Shown piece by piece: positions 16,971 through 25,894 of a stretch of 64,000 nucleotides of DNA. Position numbers and translations under genes: made by a program. Under the pieces are notes generated by a model. It saw only the letters and a program-made list of their open reading frames with translations. It searched no databases and was not told the DNA's origin. Each line of letters opens with the position of its first letter. Position 1 is the first letter of the stretch. Origin of the DNA: UBA1413 sp964567485 (GTDB lineage: Bacteria > Bacteroidota > Bacteroidia > Bacteroidales > Prolixibacteraceae); NCBI GenBank assembly GCA_964567485.1, contig CAZMMX010000005.1, positions 60,212 through 124,211 on the forward strand, in the 5' to 3' direction.

Positions 16971-17768
16971 ATGAAAAAGCTACTTATTCTCATCTCATTC
17001 CTTTTGCCGATGGTTTTGTCAAGCCAGGAAAAGGATGCTGCACACTCCTCTGTCACCGAGGCGTCCATGGATTCCATCAACGCATGGATGAAAAAAGCAG
17101 AAGACCTGGCCAGACAGGGCCACCCGACGGAAGCTTCGGCTTTATACACCAGGATCATGAAACTGGAACCTCATAACAAGAGAGCAGTCCAGGGATGGCT
17201 GATGGCCAACATGAAAAGAACACCCACTGGGGAGGAGGAAGCCATCAAATCATTGGAAGAACTGGGCACACAATTCCCTGAAAACAGCGCCATCGTCTTC
17301 TGGAAGTTGTTTTTGAATGCCGAATACGGGCACCACGAAGAAGCTTTGCGCCTGGCCGATACGCTGATCACACTTCAGCCCGATTCCGGGATCAACTGGC
17401 TGGCGAAAGGTCAGATTTTGTATGGCATGAACCGGCATCAGGAAGCCGTCGAAGCCTTTGACAAATCGATCGTGTTAGGTCCGGAAAGGGCCGATGTCTA
17501 TGGCATGAAAGCAGGAGCCCTCATAAAACTTGGGGAGTTTAAGGAAGCCGTTGCTGCCGCCTCAAAAGGAATAGAACTCTTTCCCGGAAATGGGTACGCC
17601 ATATACAACCGAGCTTGCATATACAGCCTGAAGGGAGACAAAACCCTGGCCTTGACGGACCTGAAGAAAGCACTGGAAATGATTCCCCGGCTTAAACAGC
17701 ACGCACTGCAGGATGAAGACCTGAAGGCGCTGCGTGATGATGAGGAGTTCATAAATTTAACCAAATAA
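16971..17768 (+). CDS. Secreted tetratricopeptide-repeat protein
   Basis: A 265-residue protein with a signal peptide (MKKLLILISFLLPMVLSSQ) and a mature part made of helical TPR-like repeats from about residue 35 to 235; WLAKGQILYGMNRHQEAVEAFDKSI and AIYNRACIYSLKGDKTLALTDLKKALEM are clear TPR units. It presumably scaffolds protein contacts in the periplasm or at the outer membrane. No enzymatic motif is seen. It stands alone after a terminator. Two TAACTTTA sequences (16913-16920 and 16957-16964) differ by one base from the -7 consensus; the first would be the better placed promoter. Confidence 0.85.
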   Translation: MKKLLILISFLLPMVLSSQEKDAAHSSVTEASMDSINAWMKKAEDLARQGHPTEASALYTRIMKLEPHNKRAVQGWLMANMKRTPTGEEEAIKSLEELGTQFPENSAIVFWKLFLNAEYGHHEEALRLADTLITLQPDSGINWLAKGQILYGMNRHQEAVEAFDKSIVLGPERADVYGMKAGALIKLGEFKEAVAAASKGIELFPGNGYAIYNRACIYSLKGDKTLALTDLKKALEMIPRLKQHALQDEDLKALRDDEEFINLTK

Positions 17769-18112
17769 TCCTGTTCCCTGAGATTATTACCACCATCGTC
17801 CCGTTATCCTCCGGTATAATCATACAATACCGGCCTTTGACGCTATATGAATGGATGATACCGGAGAATACCATCCTGAAAGTCACTTTCATAGCAGACT
17901 AGTTATTTAAATATTTAAACAGATCGTACCAAAATATAAATACTGATCTGATCAGCAGAATGTAATTTCATCCTCATCCTTTATTTTCCGGTTTTCGGTT
18001 TTTTTTATGAATCCAAAATTGATACTTTTGAAACCAGGCAACCCTTCGGCGTAAAATGCCAGGTTAGCCAAAACATATAACGTTGATTTATATTCTATTA
18101 TAACATTATAGT
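17769..18112. other. Intergenic stretch with repeated CCGGTAT/ATACCGG motifs
   Basis: No gene is evident in these 344 bases. CTCCGGTAT (17809-17817) and ATACCGGAG (17858-17866) form perfect 9-bp inverted arms, and a further ATACCGG sits between them at 17827-17833. The rest is AT-rich and contains a T8 run before 18010. It may hold regulatory sites for the downstream acyl-CoA ligase gene, but no consensus promoter is clear. Confidence 0.4.
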
Positions 18113-19753
18113 ATGGTAACAACAGATCTGGCGCAACTCTATGAAAAACCATTTTTATCCCATTGGGATAACTTGGCTTTTTCAGATTTTGACGGTGGTG
18201 ATTTCACCTACGCAGAAGTCGCAGAAATGATCAAATCACTGCAACTTTTCTACCAGGTATCTGGAATCAAAAAAGGGGACAAGATTGCAGTTTTGGGAAG
18301 AAACTCAGCCCGCTGGGGGACGACCTTCCTTTCGGTTCTGACTTCCGGAGCGGTCATCGTTCCCGTGTTACCCGACTTCAGCGTGAACGATACGAACCAC
18401 ATCCTGAACCACTCAGAGTCCAGAATTGTATTTGCGCAGAAATCGCTGATTGACAAGATTGACCTGAAAAAGGCCACCGGTGTGGAAACGGTCATCATAC
18501 TCGACAACTTCACCGTTCATTTCTCCAAGGATCCCGATGCAGCCACCAAACTGACCGATGCCTTTGGCTACTATAAAAAACAGAGGGACGCCATCAAGGA
18601 GCTCCATTTTTACAAATGGGCCACTGAAGAGTGTTGCATTATCTCCTATACCTCGGGAACATCGGGGTTCACCAAAGGGGTGATGATCCCGGAACGGAGC
18701 CTGGTTTCCAATATCGTGTTTGCGCAGGAGAATATGCCGCTAAAAGCCGATCATAAGATCGTTTCCTTTCTCCCCATGGCCCATGTGTACGGCTTGCTCT
18801 TTGAATTCCTCTTTCCCGTCACCCTGGGATGCCACATCTCATTCCTGGCCAAGATGCCCTCACCGCAGGTGATCACCCAGGCCTTCAGCAAGGTAAAGCC
18901 TCACCTGATCCTGTCGGTTCCCCTGATTATCGAGAAAATATACAAGAAAAGAATCCTGCCCACCCTTGAAAAACCAGCGATGAAAGTAGCCCTGGCCATT
19001 CCGGGGATTTCGGGGTTGATTCTGAAAAAAGTAAGGGAAAAAATGATCGAGACCTTTGGCGGTCGCTTCATTGAAATTGTCATCGGCGGGGCCCCGCTGA
19101 GCGCCGATGTGGAGAGATTCTTCAAGAAGATAAATTTTCCTTTCACCATTGGATACGGAATGACAGAATGTGGCCCCCTGGTCAGCTATGCCGCATGGAA
19201 TAAGACCATGCCCTCCTCGGCGGGTAAACTGGTCGACCGCATGGAAATGCGCATCGACTCGGAAGATCCTTTTCATGTGGTGGGCGAAATCCAGGTAAAA
19301 GGCGATAATGTCATGCTGGGATATTATAAAAATGAACAAGCCACCAAAGAAGCTTTCACCGAAGACGGATGGCTTCGTACCGGGGACCTGGGAATCACCG
19401 ATGCCAACCAGTTTATCTACATTCGCGGCCGCTCCAAAAACATGATCCTGGGCCCTTCGGGACAGAATATCTATCCCGAAGAGATAGAAGCCAAGCTGAA
19501 CAACCTCCCCTACATAGCTGAATGTGTGGTCATTGAACGAAATCATAAACTGATAGCCCTGGTCTATCCCGATTATGAAGCGATGAAAACCGACAGTATT
19601 GAGGACTCGCAACTTACCCACATCATGAATGAAAACCTGAAAAAACTGAACCACGAGTTACCGAAATACGAAAATGTCACGGACGTTCAGCTGGTGAAGG
19701 AAGAGTTCGAGAAAACCCCCAAGAAAAACATCAAAAGGTTCAAGTACATGTAG
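18113..19753 (+). CDS. AMP-binding acyl-CoA synthetase (long-chain fatty acid-CoA ligase type)
   Basis: A 546-residue adenylate-forming enzyme that would activate a fatty acid with ATP and transfer it to CoA. Motifs in order: the P-loop-like YTSGTSGFTKGVMIPE near residue 178, GGAPLS, GYGMTECGPLVSYA near residue 345, DGWLRTGDLG near 420, GRSKNMILGPSGQNIYPEEIE, and a C-terminal PKKNIKRFKYM that supplies the catalytic Lys. All are intact. Similarity of layout is to the long-chain FadD/FACS group common in Bacteroidota; substrate chain length is not deducible. It has no close partner gene. Confidence 0.93.
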   Translation: MVTTDLAQLYEKPFLSHWDNLAFSDFDGGDFTYAEVAEMIKSLQLFYQVSGIKKGDKIAVLGRNSARWGTTFLSVLTSGAVIVPVLPDFSVNDTNHILNHSESRIVFAQKSLIDKIDLKKATGVETVIILDNFTVHFSKDPDAATKLTDAFGYYKKQRDAIKELHFYKWATEECCIISYTSGTSGFTKGVMIPERSLVSNIVFAQENMPLKADHKIVSFLPMAHVYGLLFEFLFPVTLGCHISFLAKMPSPQVITQAFSKVKPHLILSVPLIIEKIYKKRILPTLEKPAMKVALAIPGISGLILKKVREKMIETFGGRFIEIVIGGAPLSADVERFFKKINFPFTIGYGMTECGPLVSYAAWNKTMPSSAGKLVDRMEMRIDSEDPFHVVGEIQVKGDNVMLGYYKNEQATKEAFTEDGWLRTGDLGITDANQFIYIRGRSKNMILGPSGQNIYPEEIEAKLNNLPYIAECVVIERNHKLIALVYPDYEAMKTDSIEDSQLTHIMNENLKKLNHELPKYENVTDVQLVKEEFEKTPKKNIKRFKYM

Positions 19754-19860
19754 CGTCACGACCGTTTTCCTTCACCCTAGGTGACGTTAACATATAGGGG
19801 TTCAGGGGAACACCGTATCTTTATCTCCGGGACTCGGTAAAGGTTCAAAAAACCGGAAAG

Positions 19861-20865
19861 ATGACATCACAATTTTCAAGGAGAAGCTTCCTGCAACTGG
19901 CAGGAGCAGCAGGGGCGGGAATTCTGCTCCGGGGTATGAAAGGGACATCTCCCGGAAGCGGGGAACCGCCAATGAGGATTTCCCTTGCCGAATGGTCGGT
20001 TCACCGGATGATCCTGGGTCCGGCCTTGCGATCAGGATGGCAGGAGTTTGGCCGAATGTTGAAGGAAGATTTTGCCACCATCGAGAAGTCAGCCGAAATG
20101 ACCAACCTGCAATTTCCCGTTTTTGCCAGGAGTCTCGGCTTCGAGGCCGTGGAATATGTCAACACCTGCTTTTTCGACAAGGCCACAAACAGCGCATACC
20201 TCAACGAGCTCAGGAACATCTGCCGGCAGGAGGGGATCAAAAATGTGCTGATCATGTGCGATAACGAGGGCATGGTCGGTCACCCCGACAAGAAAGAACG
20301 GGTGCAGACCCTCGAAAACCACAAGAAATGGATCGACGCAGCGGCCTTTCTGGGGTGTCACGCTGTGAGAGTGAATGCAGGAAGCAGCGGGAGTTATGAA
20401 GAACAACAGAAACGCGTCTCTGATGGATTACACCTTTTGTGCGACTATGGCGACAAAGCCGGAATCAGCATTCTGGTGGAAAACCACGGAGGACTCTCGA
20501 GCAACGCCGAATGGCTCGCCGGGGTCATGCAGCTCACCGCCCATAAAAGGGTGGGAACCCTCCCCGACTTCGGCAATTTCACCATCATCGAAACCGAATC
20601 ATTCGACCGCTACCGCGGCGTTGAAATGCTGATGCCCTGGGCTAAAGGAGTCTCTGCCAAATCACACGACTTCGATGCCGCCGGAAATGAGACCGAAACC
20701 GACTTCTCACGTATGCTCCGCATCGTCTACGACAGTGGATTCCGTGGGTACATCGGCGTGGAATATGAAGGAACCCGCCTCCCTGAAAAAGAGGGCATCA
20801 TGGCGACCAAAAAGCTCCTGGAAATAACCGCGGCTGCCCTGACCCCGGGCAACGGAAAGGGTTAA
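19861..20865 (+). CDS. Tat-exported sugar phosphate isomerase/epimerase-like TIM-barrel protein
   Basis: A 334-residue protein whose N-terminus (SRRSFLQLAGAAGAGILL) is a twin-arginine signal, so it folds before export. The mature part is an AP-endonuclease-2-type TIM barrel as in xylose isomerase-like sugar epimerases: ILVENHGGLSSNAEWL, TLPDFGNFTI, AKSHDFDAAG and GYIGVEYEG supply the Glu, Asp and His that bind the metal in this fold. It likely acts on a sugar or sugar-derived substrate in the periplasm; the substrate is unknown. The transcript ends at 21010-21039. Confidence 0.87.
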   Translation: MTSQFSRRSFLQLAGAAGAGILLRGMKGTSPGSGEPPMRISLAEWSVHRMILGPALRSGWQEFGRMLKEDFATIEKSAEMTNLQFPVFARSLGFEAVEYVNTCFFDKATNSAYLNELRNICRQEGIKNVLIMCDNEGMVGHPDKKERVQTLENHKKWIDAAAFLGCHAVRVNAGSSGSYEEQQKRVSDGLHLLCDYGDKAGISILVENHGGLSSNAEWLAGVMQLTAHKRVGTLPDFGNFTIIETESFDRYRGVEMLMPWAKGVSAKSHDFDAAGNETETDFSRMLRIVYDSGFRGYIGVEYEGTRLPEKEGIMATKKLLEITAAALTPGNGKG

Positions 20866-20881
20866 AAATTGTTAATTCACG

Positions 20882-20907
20882 TCAGGGATGTAACAAACCA
20901 TCCCTGA
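20882..20907. other. 9-bp stem-loop in the 3' region
   Basis: TCAGGGATG, loop TAACAAAC, CATCCCTGA, 16 bases past the isomerase stop. No T tract follows. Possibly a 3'-end stabilising hairpin ahead of the true terminator at 21010. Confidence 0.4.
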
Positions 20908-21009
20908 TTGCGTAACCTCGTTAGATTTTCACCTTTTTAGTTGACTTGTAAAGGTTGATTGGTTGTTGATGGAAGGTAAAGATCATCAGTTGTTTGTCTT
21001 TCAAGAGGG

Positions 21010-21039
21010 AAGCGGTGGCCATCATCCCACCGCTTTTTT
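21010..21039 (+). terminator. Rho-independent terminator
   Basis: AAGCGGTGG, loop, CCACCGCTT followed by TTTT on the plus strand. It ends transcription coming from the TIM-barrel gene, facing the convergent GH92 gene. Confidence 0.85.
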
Positions 21040-21051
21040 CGTGCATTCCGG

Positions 21052-23448
21052 TTATGGTAATTCGCTGCTCATAGAGGGCGGCGGCACCTCAACGCCCCAT
21101 TCCCTGTTGGGTTCCGCCCCCATGGTAAAACGCAGCACGCCCCCTTTCATGATCTCTTCGCGGGGCAACCACGCCTGGGTCACCGCTTTTCCGTTAAAGG
21201 AGAGCGAGTTGATGTACCGGTTCTCAGGAGTGTTGTGGATCGTCTCAATCACCAAAGTTCTGCCCTTTTCTAGGTCAATGGTGACTTTCCGGAAGAGGGG
21301 ACTGCCGAACTGAAAGGTAGGGTGAGCAGAGGCATGACCCTGGACGTCGAAAATTCCCATGGCCGCCATGACAAACCAGGCCCCCAGTTGTCCCTGGTCC
21401 TCATCCTGGCCGTAGCCGTAACCATGCAGCGGGTCGGTGCCATAAAACTCATCACAGATGGTGCGCGTCCATTTCTGGGTCAGCCAGGGTTTCCCCGAAT
21501 AGTTGAAAAGCCAGCTCTGGTGAAGGCATGGCTGGTTCCCGTGGTTATAGAGCTTCTCGAGTCCTGAGAAGGAATCGACCTCCTTTCCTCCGCCGAACAC
21601 CGTTTTCTGGCCATCCTCGAAGGTCTTCTCCAGCCTTTCATTGAAAAATGCCTCTCCGGTCGCATCGATCAGGGCAGCCACATCATGGGGCACATACCAG
21701 GAATACTGGACGGCATTTCCTTCCTGGAAGCCGCGCCATGCCTGCATGGGATTGAAGTTTTCGATGAAGGTGCCATCCTCGTATTTCGGCCTGATATAGC
21801 GGGTTTCAGGGTCAAAGAGGTGCTTCCACCCTTCGGCCTGATGCATCAGCTGGTGGTATTCCTCCTCCTTTCCCAGGGCATGAGCCATGCCGGCCACGGC
21901 ATAGGAGCTGAAGCAGTACTCCAGGGTATGGGAAGCCCCGAAGTTGAAGACCCATCCGTTGGAGAGTATGGTATCGCGGGCAGGGACATAACCGTGATTG
22001 ACGAGGAAGCGGAGGTCGTATTTTCCTGAGCCGAAGGGCCTTCCGGCATAGCCGGTCTCGTTCTTGTATGCAGCCTCCCAGGCCTGGTTCAGGTCTTCAA
22101 AGGGAATGCCACAATGGTATGCCGATGCCAGCAGGAGACCGAAGTAATTGGTCTGCACCCCATTGGTATGAATACCGGCGGCCAGTCCGTCATGAAGCCA
22201 TCCCGTCTCCTCATAAAAATCGAGATTCGCCTGGAGGTATTCCCTAAAATGACCGGGCCATGCCAGCATCCAGAGCTGGCTCAGATTCCAGAAGCCTCCC
22301 CACATCCCGTCGGTATTGAAAAAGTGATGCGTAGGCCGGCCCCCCTGATCAAGGGGAAGCTGACCGATGCCGCCGTCATTCCTGGGATAGGCACCGTTGA
22401 TATCGCTGGCGACACCCCTGCCGAGAAGGGCATGGTAAAGGCCCGTGTAAAACTTCTTCAGGTTGGTGGTGTCGTCGTCTTCGGCACGAATCCGGGAAAG
22501 CATCTCATTCCACCGCTCCCGTGCCATGGTGCGGGCCTGGTCAAAGGAGACCCCACGGCTCTCCTCCTCCAGGTTCAGCCGGGCATTTTCCATGCTTGTG
22601 TAGGAGACCCCCACCTGCATTTCAATGACCTCACCTTCCGTGGTGGAATAATGAAGAACCAGGCCATTGCCGGTACCACGGGTTTCGGTGGCCCCCACCT
22701 GCACCAGAGAGTCGGTAAATGTGCCCACGGCCACGGGGTCCTTGCAAATGCGGGCATAGAAGAACATTTTCACCCGTTTTCCCTGGTCACAGAATTTCAC
22801 ATACTCGGGATAGGTGACCACATAACCCTGTACGTCACGGCCGTTGACCAGGGCGGCATAAGCCTCGGTGACATCGCTGCTTTCTCCCTGCTTATGACCG
22901 ACATCAAAAAGGATGTGGGCTTCTTCCGACGCCGGGAAGGTGTATCGGTGATATCCCACCCTGGTGGTAGCCGTCAGCTCAGCCCTGATCTCATAATCCT
23001 TTAACACAACGGAATAGTAGCCGGGTTCCGCTGTCTCACTCTCCTTGTCAAAACGGGAACGGTAGCCGCTGTCGGGGTCTTCCAGGGTGCCTGGAAGGGT
23101 TTTCAGAGTCCCTGTCGAGGGCATGCATACTACTCCCCCCACCTGGAATTCATGGAAATGGCCGAATCCCTCGATCGAGGTATGACGGTCGTCGTACCCA
23201 CAGGGCTGCCAGCTCCCAAAACTGTTGTAAGCATTGGTATGGGGGGCCAGCTTGGCCATACCGAAGGGAACAGCCGCAGGGGTATAAAAAAACCAACGGC
23301 CGTGGACCGAACCTATCTGCGGGTCTACAAAACTGACCGCATCAAAACGGGGCCGGCTGCAGGAAACTGCCCCCATGAGCAGCACAGAAACCATCATCAC
23401 GAAAAACATAGCCCTTCTCTTTCCCTGAAAATATTTCCTGGTCATCAT
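21052..23448 (-). CDS. GH92 alpha-mannosidase lipoprotein
   Basis: A 798-residue glycoside hydrolase family 92 enzyme, calcium-dependent exo-alpha-mannosidase (usually alpha-1,2) acting on mannans or N-glycans. The N-terminus (MFFVMMVSVLLMGAVSC) is a lipoprotein signal with Cys after AVS. Family hallmarks include VDPQIGSVHGRWFFYTPAAVPFGM, GFGHFHEFQVGGV, the GGFWNLSQLWMLAWPGHF segment, GNAVQYSWYVPHD, GYGQDEDQGQLGAWFVMAAMG and a C-terminal LSFNGKAVTQ. The catalytic Asp/Glu region DEDQGQLG is intact. It stands alone, with four degenerate tandem repeats just upstream (23468-23560). Confidence 0.95.
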   Translation of the reverse strand: MMTRKYFQGKRRAMFFVMMVSVLLMGAVSCSRPRFDAVSFVDPQIGSVHGRWFFYTPAAVPFGMAKLAPHTNAYNSFGSWQPCGYDDRHTSIEGFGHFHEFQVGGVVCMPSTGTLKTLPGTLEDPDSGYRSRFDKESETAEPGYYSVVLKDYEIRAELTATTRVGYHRYTFPASEEAHILFDVGHKQGESSDVTEAYAALVNGRDVQGYVVTYPEYVKFCDQGKRVKMFFYARICKDPVAVGTFTDSLVQVGATETRGTGNGLVLHYSTTEGEVIEMQVGVSYTSMENARLNLEEESRGVSFDQARTMARERWNEMLSRIRAEDDDTTNLKKFYTGLYHALLGRGVASDINGAYPRNDGGIGQLPLDQGGRPTHHFFNTDGMWGGFWNLSQLWMLAWPGHFREYLQANLDFYEETGWLHDGLAAGIHTNGVQTNYFGLLLASAYHCGIPFEDLNQAWEAAYKNETGYAGRPFGSGKYDLRFLVNHGYVPARDTILSNGWVFNFGASHTLEYCFSSYAVAGMAHALGKEEEYHQLMHQAEGWKHLFDPETRYIRPKYEDGTFIENFNPMQAWRGFQEGNAVQYSWYVPHDVAALIDATGEAFFNERLEKTFEDGQKTVFGGGKEVDSFSGLEKLYNHGNQPCLHQSWLFNYSGKPWLTQKWTRTICDEFYGTDPLHGYGYGQDEDQGQLGAWFVMAAMGIFDVQGHASAHPTFQFGSPLFRKVTIDLEKGRTLVIETIHNTPENRYINSLSFNGKAVTQAWLPREEIMKGGVLRFTMGAEPNREWGVEVPPPSMSSELP

Positions 23449-23467
23449 CTCATTATTGTCTATTGGT

Positions 23468-23560
23468 GAATCCCTTTTTAATAACCTATGTTGAGTCCTT
23501 TTTCCATAACCTACAGTGACTCCCCATTAAAAACCGGTGAGTTCCTGGATAATATCCTAC
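23468..23560 (-). repeat. Four degenerate tandem repeats upstream of the GH92 gene
   Basis: Units at 23468-23492, 23493-23517, 23518-23538 and 23539-23560 each begin GA(a/g/c)T and share a CC-rich, then T/A-rich, then (A/T)A(A/T)CCTA core on the plus strand; the first two are 25 bases and match at most positions. They occupy the leader/promoter region of the GH92 gene. The remaining intergenic sequence to 23708 contains a short ATGGCG/CGCCAT hairpin (23647-23665) and no gene. Confidence 0.5.
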
Positions 23561-23708
23561 TTTTTTAGTCCCGCCGGAATTCGTTTCGCATGTAAGGCCC
23601 CATCCCAGTGCGGCATGACCTTGAGATGATTACCGCGTTCAGGAGTATGGCGTTTCATTCGCCATCAGGCGATATACGAAACATACCTTCATGAGGATTA
23701 ACCTGACA

Positions 23709-25214
23709 TCAGGAACTGGTAATTTTATATCCGCTCATTCCCTTCATCTTACAGGTTTCGGAGAGGGATTTGTAATCGTCGGTGATCATCAGCAGTTTAT
23801 CTCCTGACATCAAAGGGGTAGTTCCGGCAGGAACAAAAAAGTTACTTCCCCGTTTGACCAGGACGACCAGCGTCTTCTCGGGGAGGAGGATATCAATCAG
23901 GCGGTTGCCGTTTTCCAGGGTTTTATCCGTCACCGTAACCTCCAGCCTGATCGATTTGATTTCTTCCGATTCAAAATCAAAGTCTACCGCACGTGAAGGT
24001 TTATATTTTTTGGCCAGTCCGAGCCAGTGAGCCACCTGTGCCAGAGTGGTTCCCTGGAGGAGCAGGGAGACGAGGGTGACAAAAAAGACGATATTGAAGA
24101 TGAACCGGGCATGGGGAACCCCGGCGTCAAGGGTGTAGATGGCAAAGATAATGGGCACGGCACCCCGCAGCCCCACCCAGGAAACGTATACTTTTGAGCG
24201 GAAATCGAAATTCCGGAAAGGGATAAGGGAGAGGAAAACGCTCAGGGGGCGGGAGACGAAGATGAGGGCCAGGCTGACCAGGATTCCGGGGACAATGACC
24301 GGGACCAGTTCATGGGGATTCACGAGTAACCCCAGGGTCAGGAAGAGCAGGATCTGGCTCAGCCATGCCAAACCGTCAAAGAAGCTGATGGCTGACCGCC
24401 TGTGAACAAACCGGGAGTTCCCGATGATCAGCCCTCCGATATAAATGGCCAGGAAACCATTGCCCTTCATATAATAAGTGAGGGAATAGATAAAAACAGA
24501 TGCGGTAAGGACCAGTATGGGATAAAGGGAGTCGTATCCAATATTGATCCTGTTGATCACATAAACCGTGAGTTTTCCCAGTAGGTAGCCTGCCAGAGCG
24601 CCGACGGCCAATTGCCAGGCGATCCTGCCGAGCACCAGCCCAATGTTGGGGGCCGTCCCCTGCAGGATGATATCAATAAAGGTGATGGTGAGCAGATAGG
24701 CCATGGGGTCGTTACTTCCGCTTTCCAGCTCCAGCATGGGTTTTAGGTTATTCTTCAGGCTGATTTTCCGGGTTCGGAGGATGGCAAATACCGAGGCTGA
24801 GTCGGTGGAAGCCATCGTGGAAGCCAGCAACAGAGAGGTGAGGAAACCAATTCCCGCGCCCCCACGGGTCATCCCGCTGATCCACCAGATAAAAAGACCG
24901 GTGACCAAAGCAGTGAGGAAAACCCCTGCCGTGGCCAGAACAACACCCGGTCCCAGTACCGGCCTGATATCCTGGATCCGGGTATCGAGGCCCCCGGAAA
25001 ACAGAATGATGCAAAGCGCCAGGGTGCCGATCACCTGGGCCACATGGATATTTTCAAACTGGATCCCCAATCCGTCGCTGCCACTCAACATTCCGATCAC
25101 CAGAAAGAGCAGCAACACGGGCACCCCATACCGGAATCCCGCTTTGCTGACCATGATGCTGATGAAGAAAAGAAACGAAAGCCCCAGCATCATCAGTTCC
25201 AGAGAAATTTCCAT
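23709..25214 (-). CDS. CPA1-family monovalent cation/proton antiporter (NhaP2 type) with TrkA-C domain
   Basis: A 501-residue inner-membrane antiporter exchanging Na+ or K+ for protons. About 12 membrane helices fill residues 1-390; LLASTMASTDSASVFAIL and LESGSNDPMAYLLTI match the ion-binding TDSAAVF and SNDP motifs of the potassium/proton antiporter NhaP2/CvrA branch. A cytoplasmic TrkA-C (RCK C-terminal) domain follows (IRLEVTVTDKTLENGNRLIDILL ... MSGDKLLMITDD), implying gating by a ligand. I chose ATG 25214 (MEISLELMML); an in-frame start at 25262 would add 16 residues. A good promoter lies at 25280-25309. Confidence 0.92.
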   Translation of the reverse strand: MEISLELMMLGLSFLFFISIMVSKAGFRYGVPVLLLFLVIGMLSGSDGLGIQFENIHVAQVIGTLALCIILFSGGLDTRIQDIRPVLGPGVVLATAGVFLTALVTGLFIWWISGMTRGGAGIGFLTSLLLASTMASTDSASVFAILRTRKISLKNNLKPMLELESGSNDPMAYLLTITFIDIILQGTAPNIGLVLGRIAWQLAVGALAGYLLGKLTVYVINRINIGYDSLYPILVLTASVFIYSLTYYMKGNGFLAIYIGGLIIGNSRFVHRRSAISFFDGLAWLSQILLFLTLGLLVNPHELVPVIVPGILVSLALIFVSRPLSVFLSLIPFRNFDFRSKVYVSWVGLRGAVPIIFAIYTLDAGVPHARFIFNIVFFVTLVSLLLQGTTLAQVAHWLGLAKKYKPSRAVDFDFESEEIKSIRLEVTVTDKTLENGNRLIDILLPEKTLVVLVKRGSNFFVPAGTTPLMSGDKLLMITDDYKSLSETCKMKGMSGYKITSS

Positions 25215-25279
25215 AACCACAGGCACAAGTGTAATACCTCCCCGCCACGCCAAAAAAGTCACCTCAGAGGTCGTTTTTA

Positions 25280-25309
25280 CAAAAATAACCTGATTCGGAG
25301 AACTTCAAA
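25280..25309 (-). promoter_or_regulatory. Putative promoter of the antiporter gene (-33 and -7 boxes)
   Basis: On the minus strand TTTG (25309-25306), an 18-base spacer, then TATTTTTG (25287-25280). Both elements fit the Bacteroidota primary sigma consensus. Transcription would begin near 25273, about 60 bases before the chosen start. Confidence 0.6.
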
Positions 25310-25326
25310 GCCTCATTACACCCATA

Positions 25327-25357
25327 TTTCGAAAGAAAAGAGAATTAATTACCTTTA
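25327..25357 (+). promoter_or_regulatory. Putative yidD promoter
   Basis: TTTC (25327-25330), 19-base spacer, TACCTTTA (25350-25357): each box one base off the TTTG / TAnnTTTG consensus. The sequence ATTACCTTTACATG here also occurs upstream of the trehalose gene (6112-6125). It would leave only a very short leader before the yidD ATG. Confidence 0.35.
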
Positions 25358-25365
25358 CATGATTG

Positions 25366-25704
25366 ATGACAAAAGAAAAAATAGGGCGTCGGAGCGGGCA
25401 TTGGCTCCTTAAGTTTTTGGGACAGGTGATCCTGGTCCCGGTGTATATCTACAAATATGCGATTTCGCCATTAACGCCGGCCACCTGCAGGCATTATCCC
25501 ACCTGTTCGACATATGCGGTTGAGGCTGTCAGGATCCACGGTCCTTTCCGGGGTTTCTGGCTGGCCACCCTGCGAATTGCCCGCTGTCACCCCTGGGGTA
25601 CCAGCGGATATGATCCGGTGCCACCGCGGGGCACCAGACCTCTCAGGCCAAAATCCCGGACCCCAAAAGCCGAAAACGGCACTTCTCCGGAACAGGACTC
25701 CTGA
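25366..25704 (+). CDS. yidD: Membrane protein insertion efficiency factor YidD
   Basis: A 112-residue YidD protein; it helps membrane protein insertion alongside YidC. The conserved core IYKYAISPLTPATCRHYPTCSTYAVEAVRIHGPFRG has the three characteristic Cys, followed by RCHPWGTSGYDPVP. The core is complete within about 80 residues; the last 25 residues (Arg/Pro/Lys-rich) extend past the usual end. The start is the ATG at 25366; a TTG one codon earlier is in frame. The family usually sits beside rpmH-rnpA-yidC, but here it stands alone. Confidence 0.93.
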   Translation: MTKEKIGRRSGHWLLKFLGQVILVPVYIYKYAISPLTPATCRHYPTCSTYAVEAVRIHGPFRGFWLATLRIARCHPWGTSGYDPVPPRGTRPLRPKSRTPKAENGTSPEQDS

Positions 25705-25894
25705 GCCACCATGGGACGACAGGAAGGTCACCGGAGGTCTCTCCTTTCAAACGGTTCACGACAGGCATACCCCCTCAGGATAAAGCTACCCACACTTCAT
25801 CCCAAATGGGATACGGCTTCCATCCCGTTGCGGGCAAAAGCCGGGCAGCCAGGCTCCTCAGTGACGGTGCTGCGCACAAGAGAGAATCCCGGGG

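Noticed and set aside
25705..25894. Small frames between yidD and malQ
   Set aside because: They overlap each other and the neighbouring genes in alternative frames and have no start context or motif.
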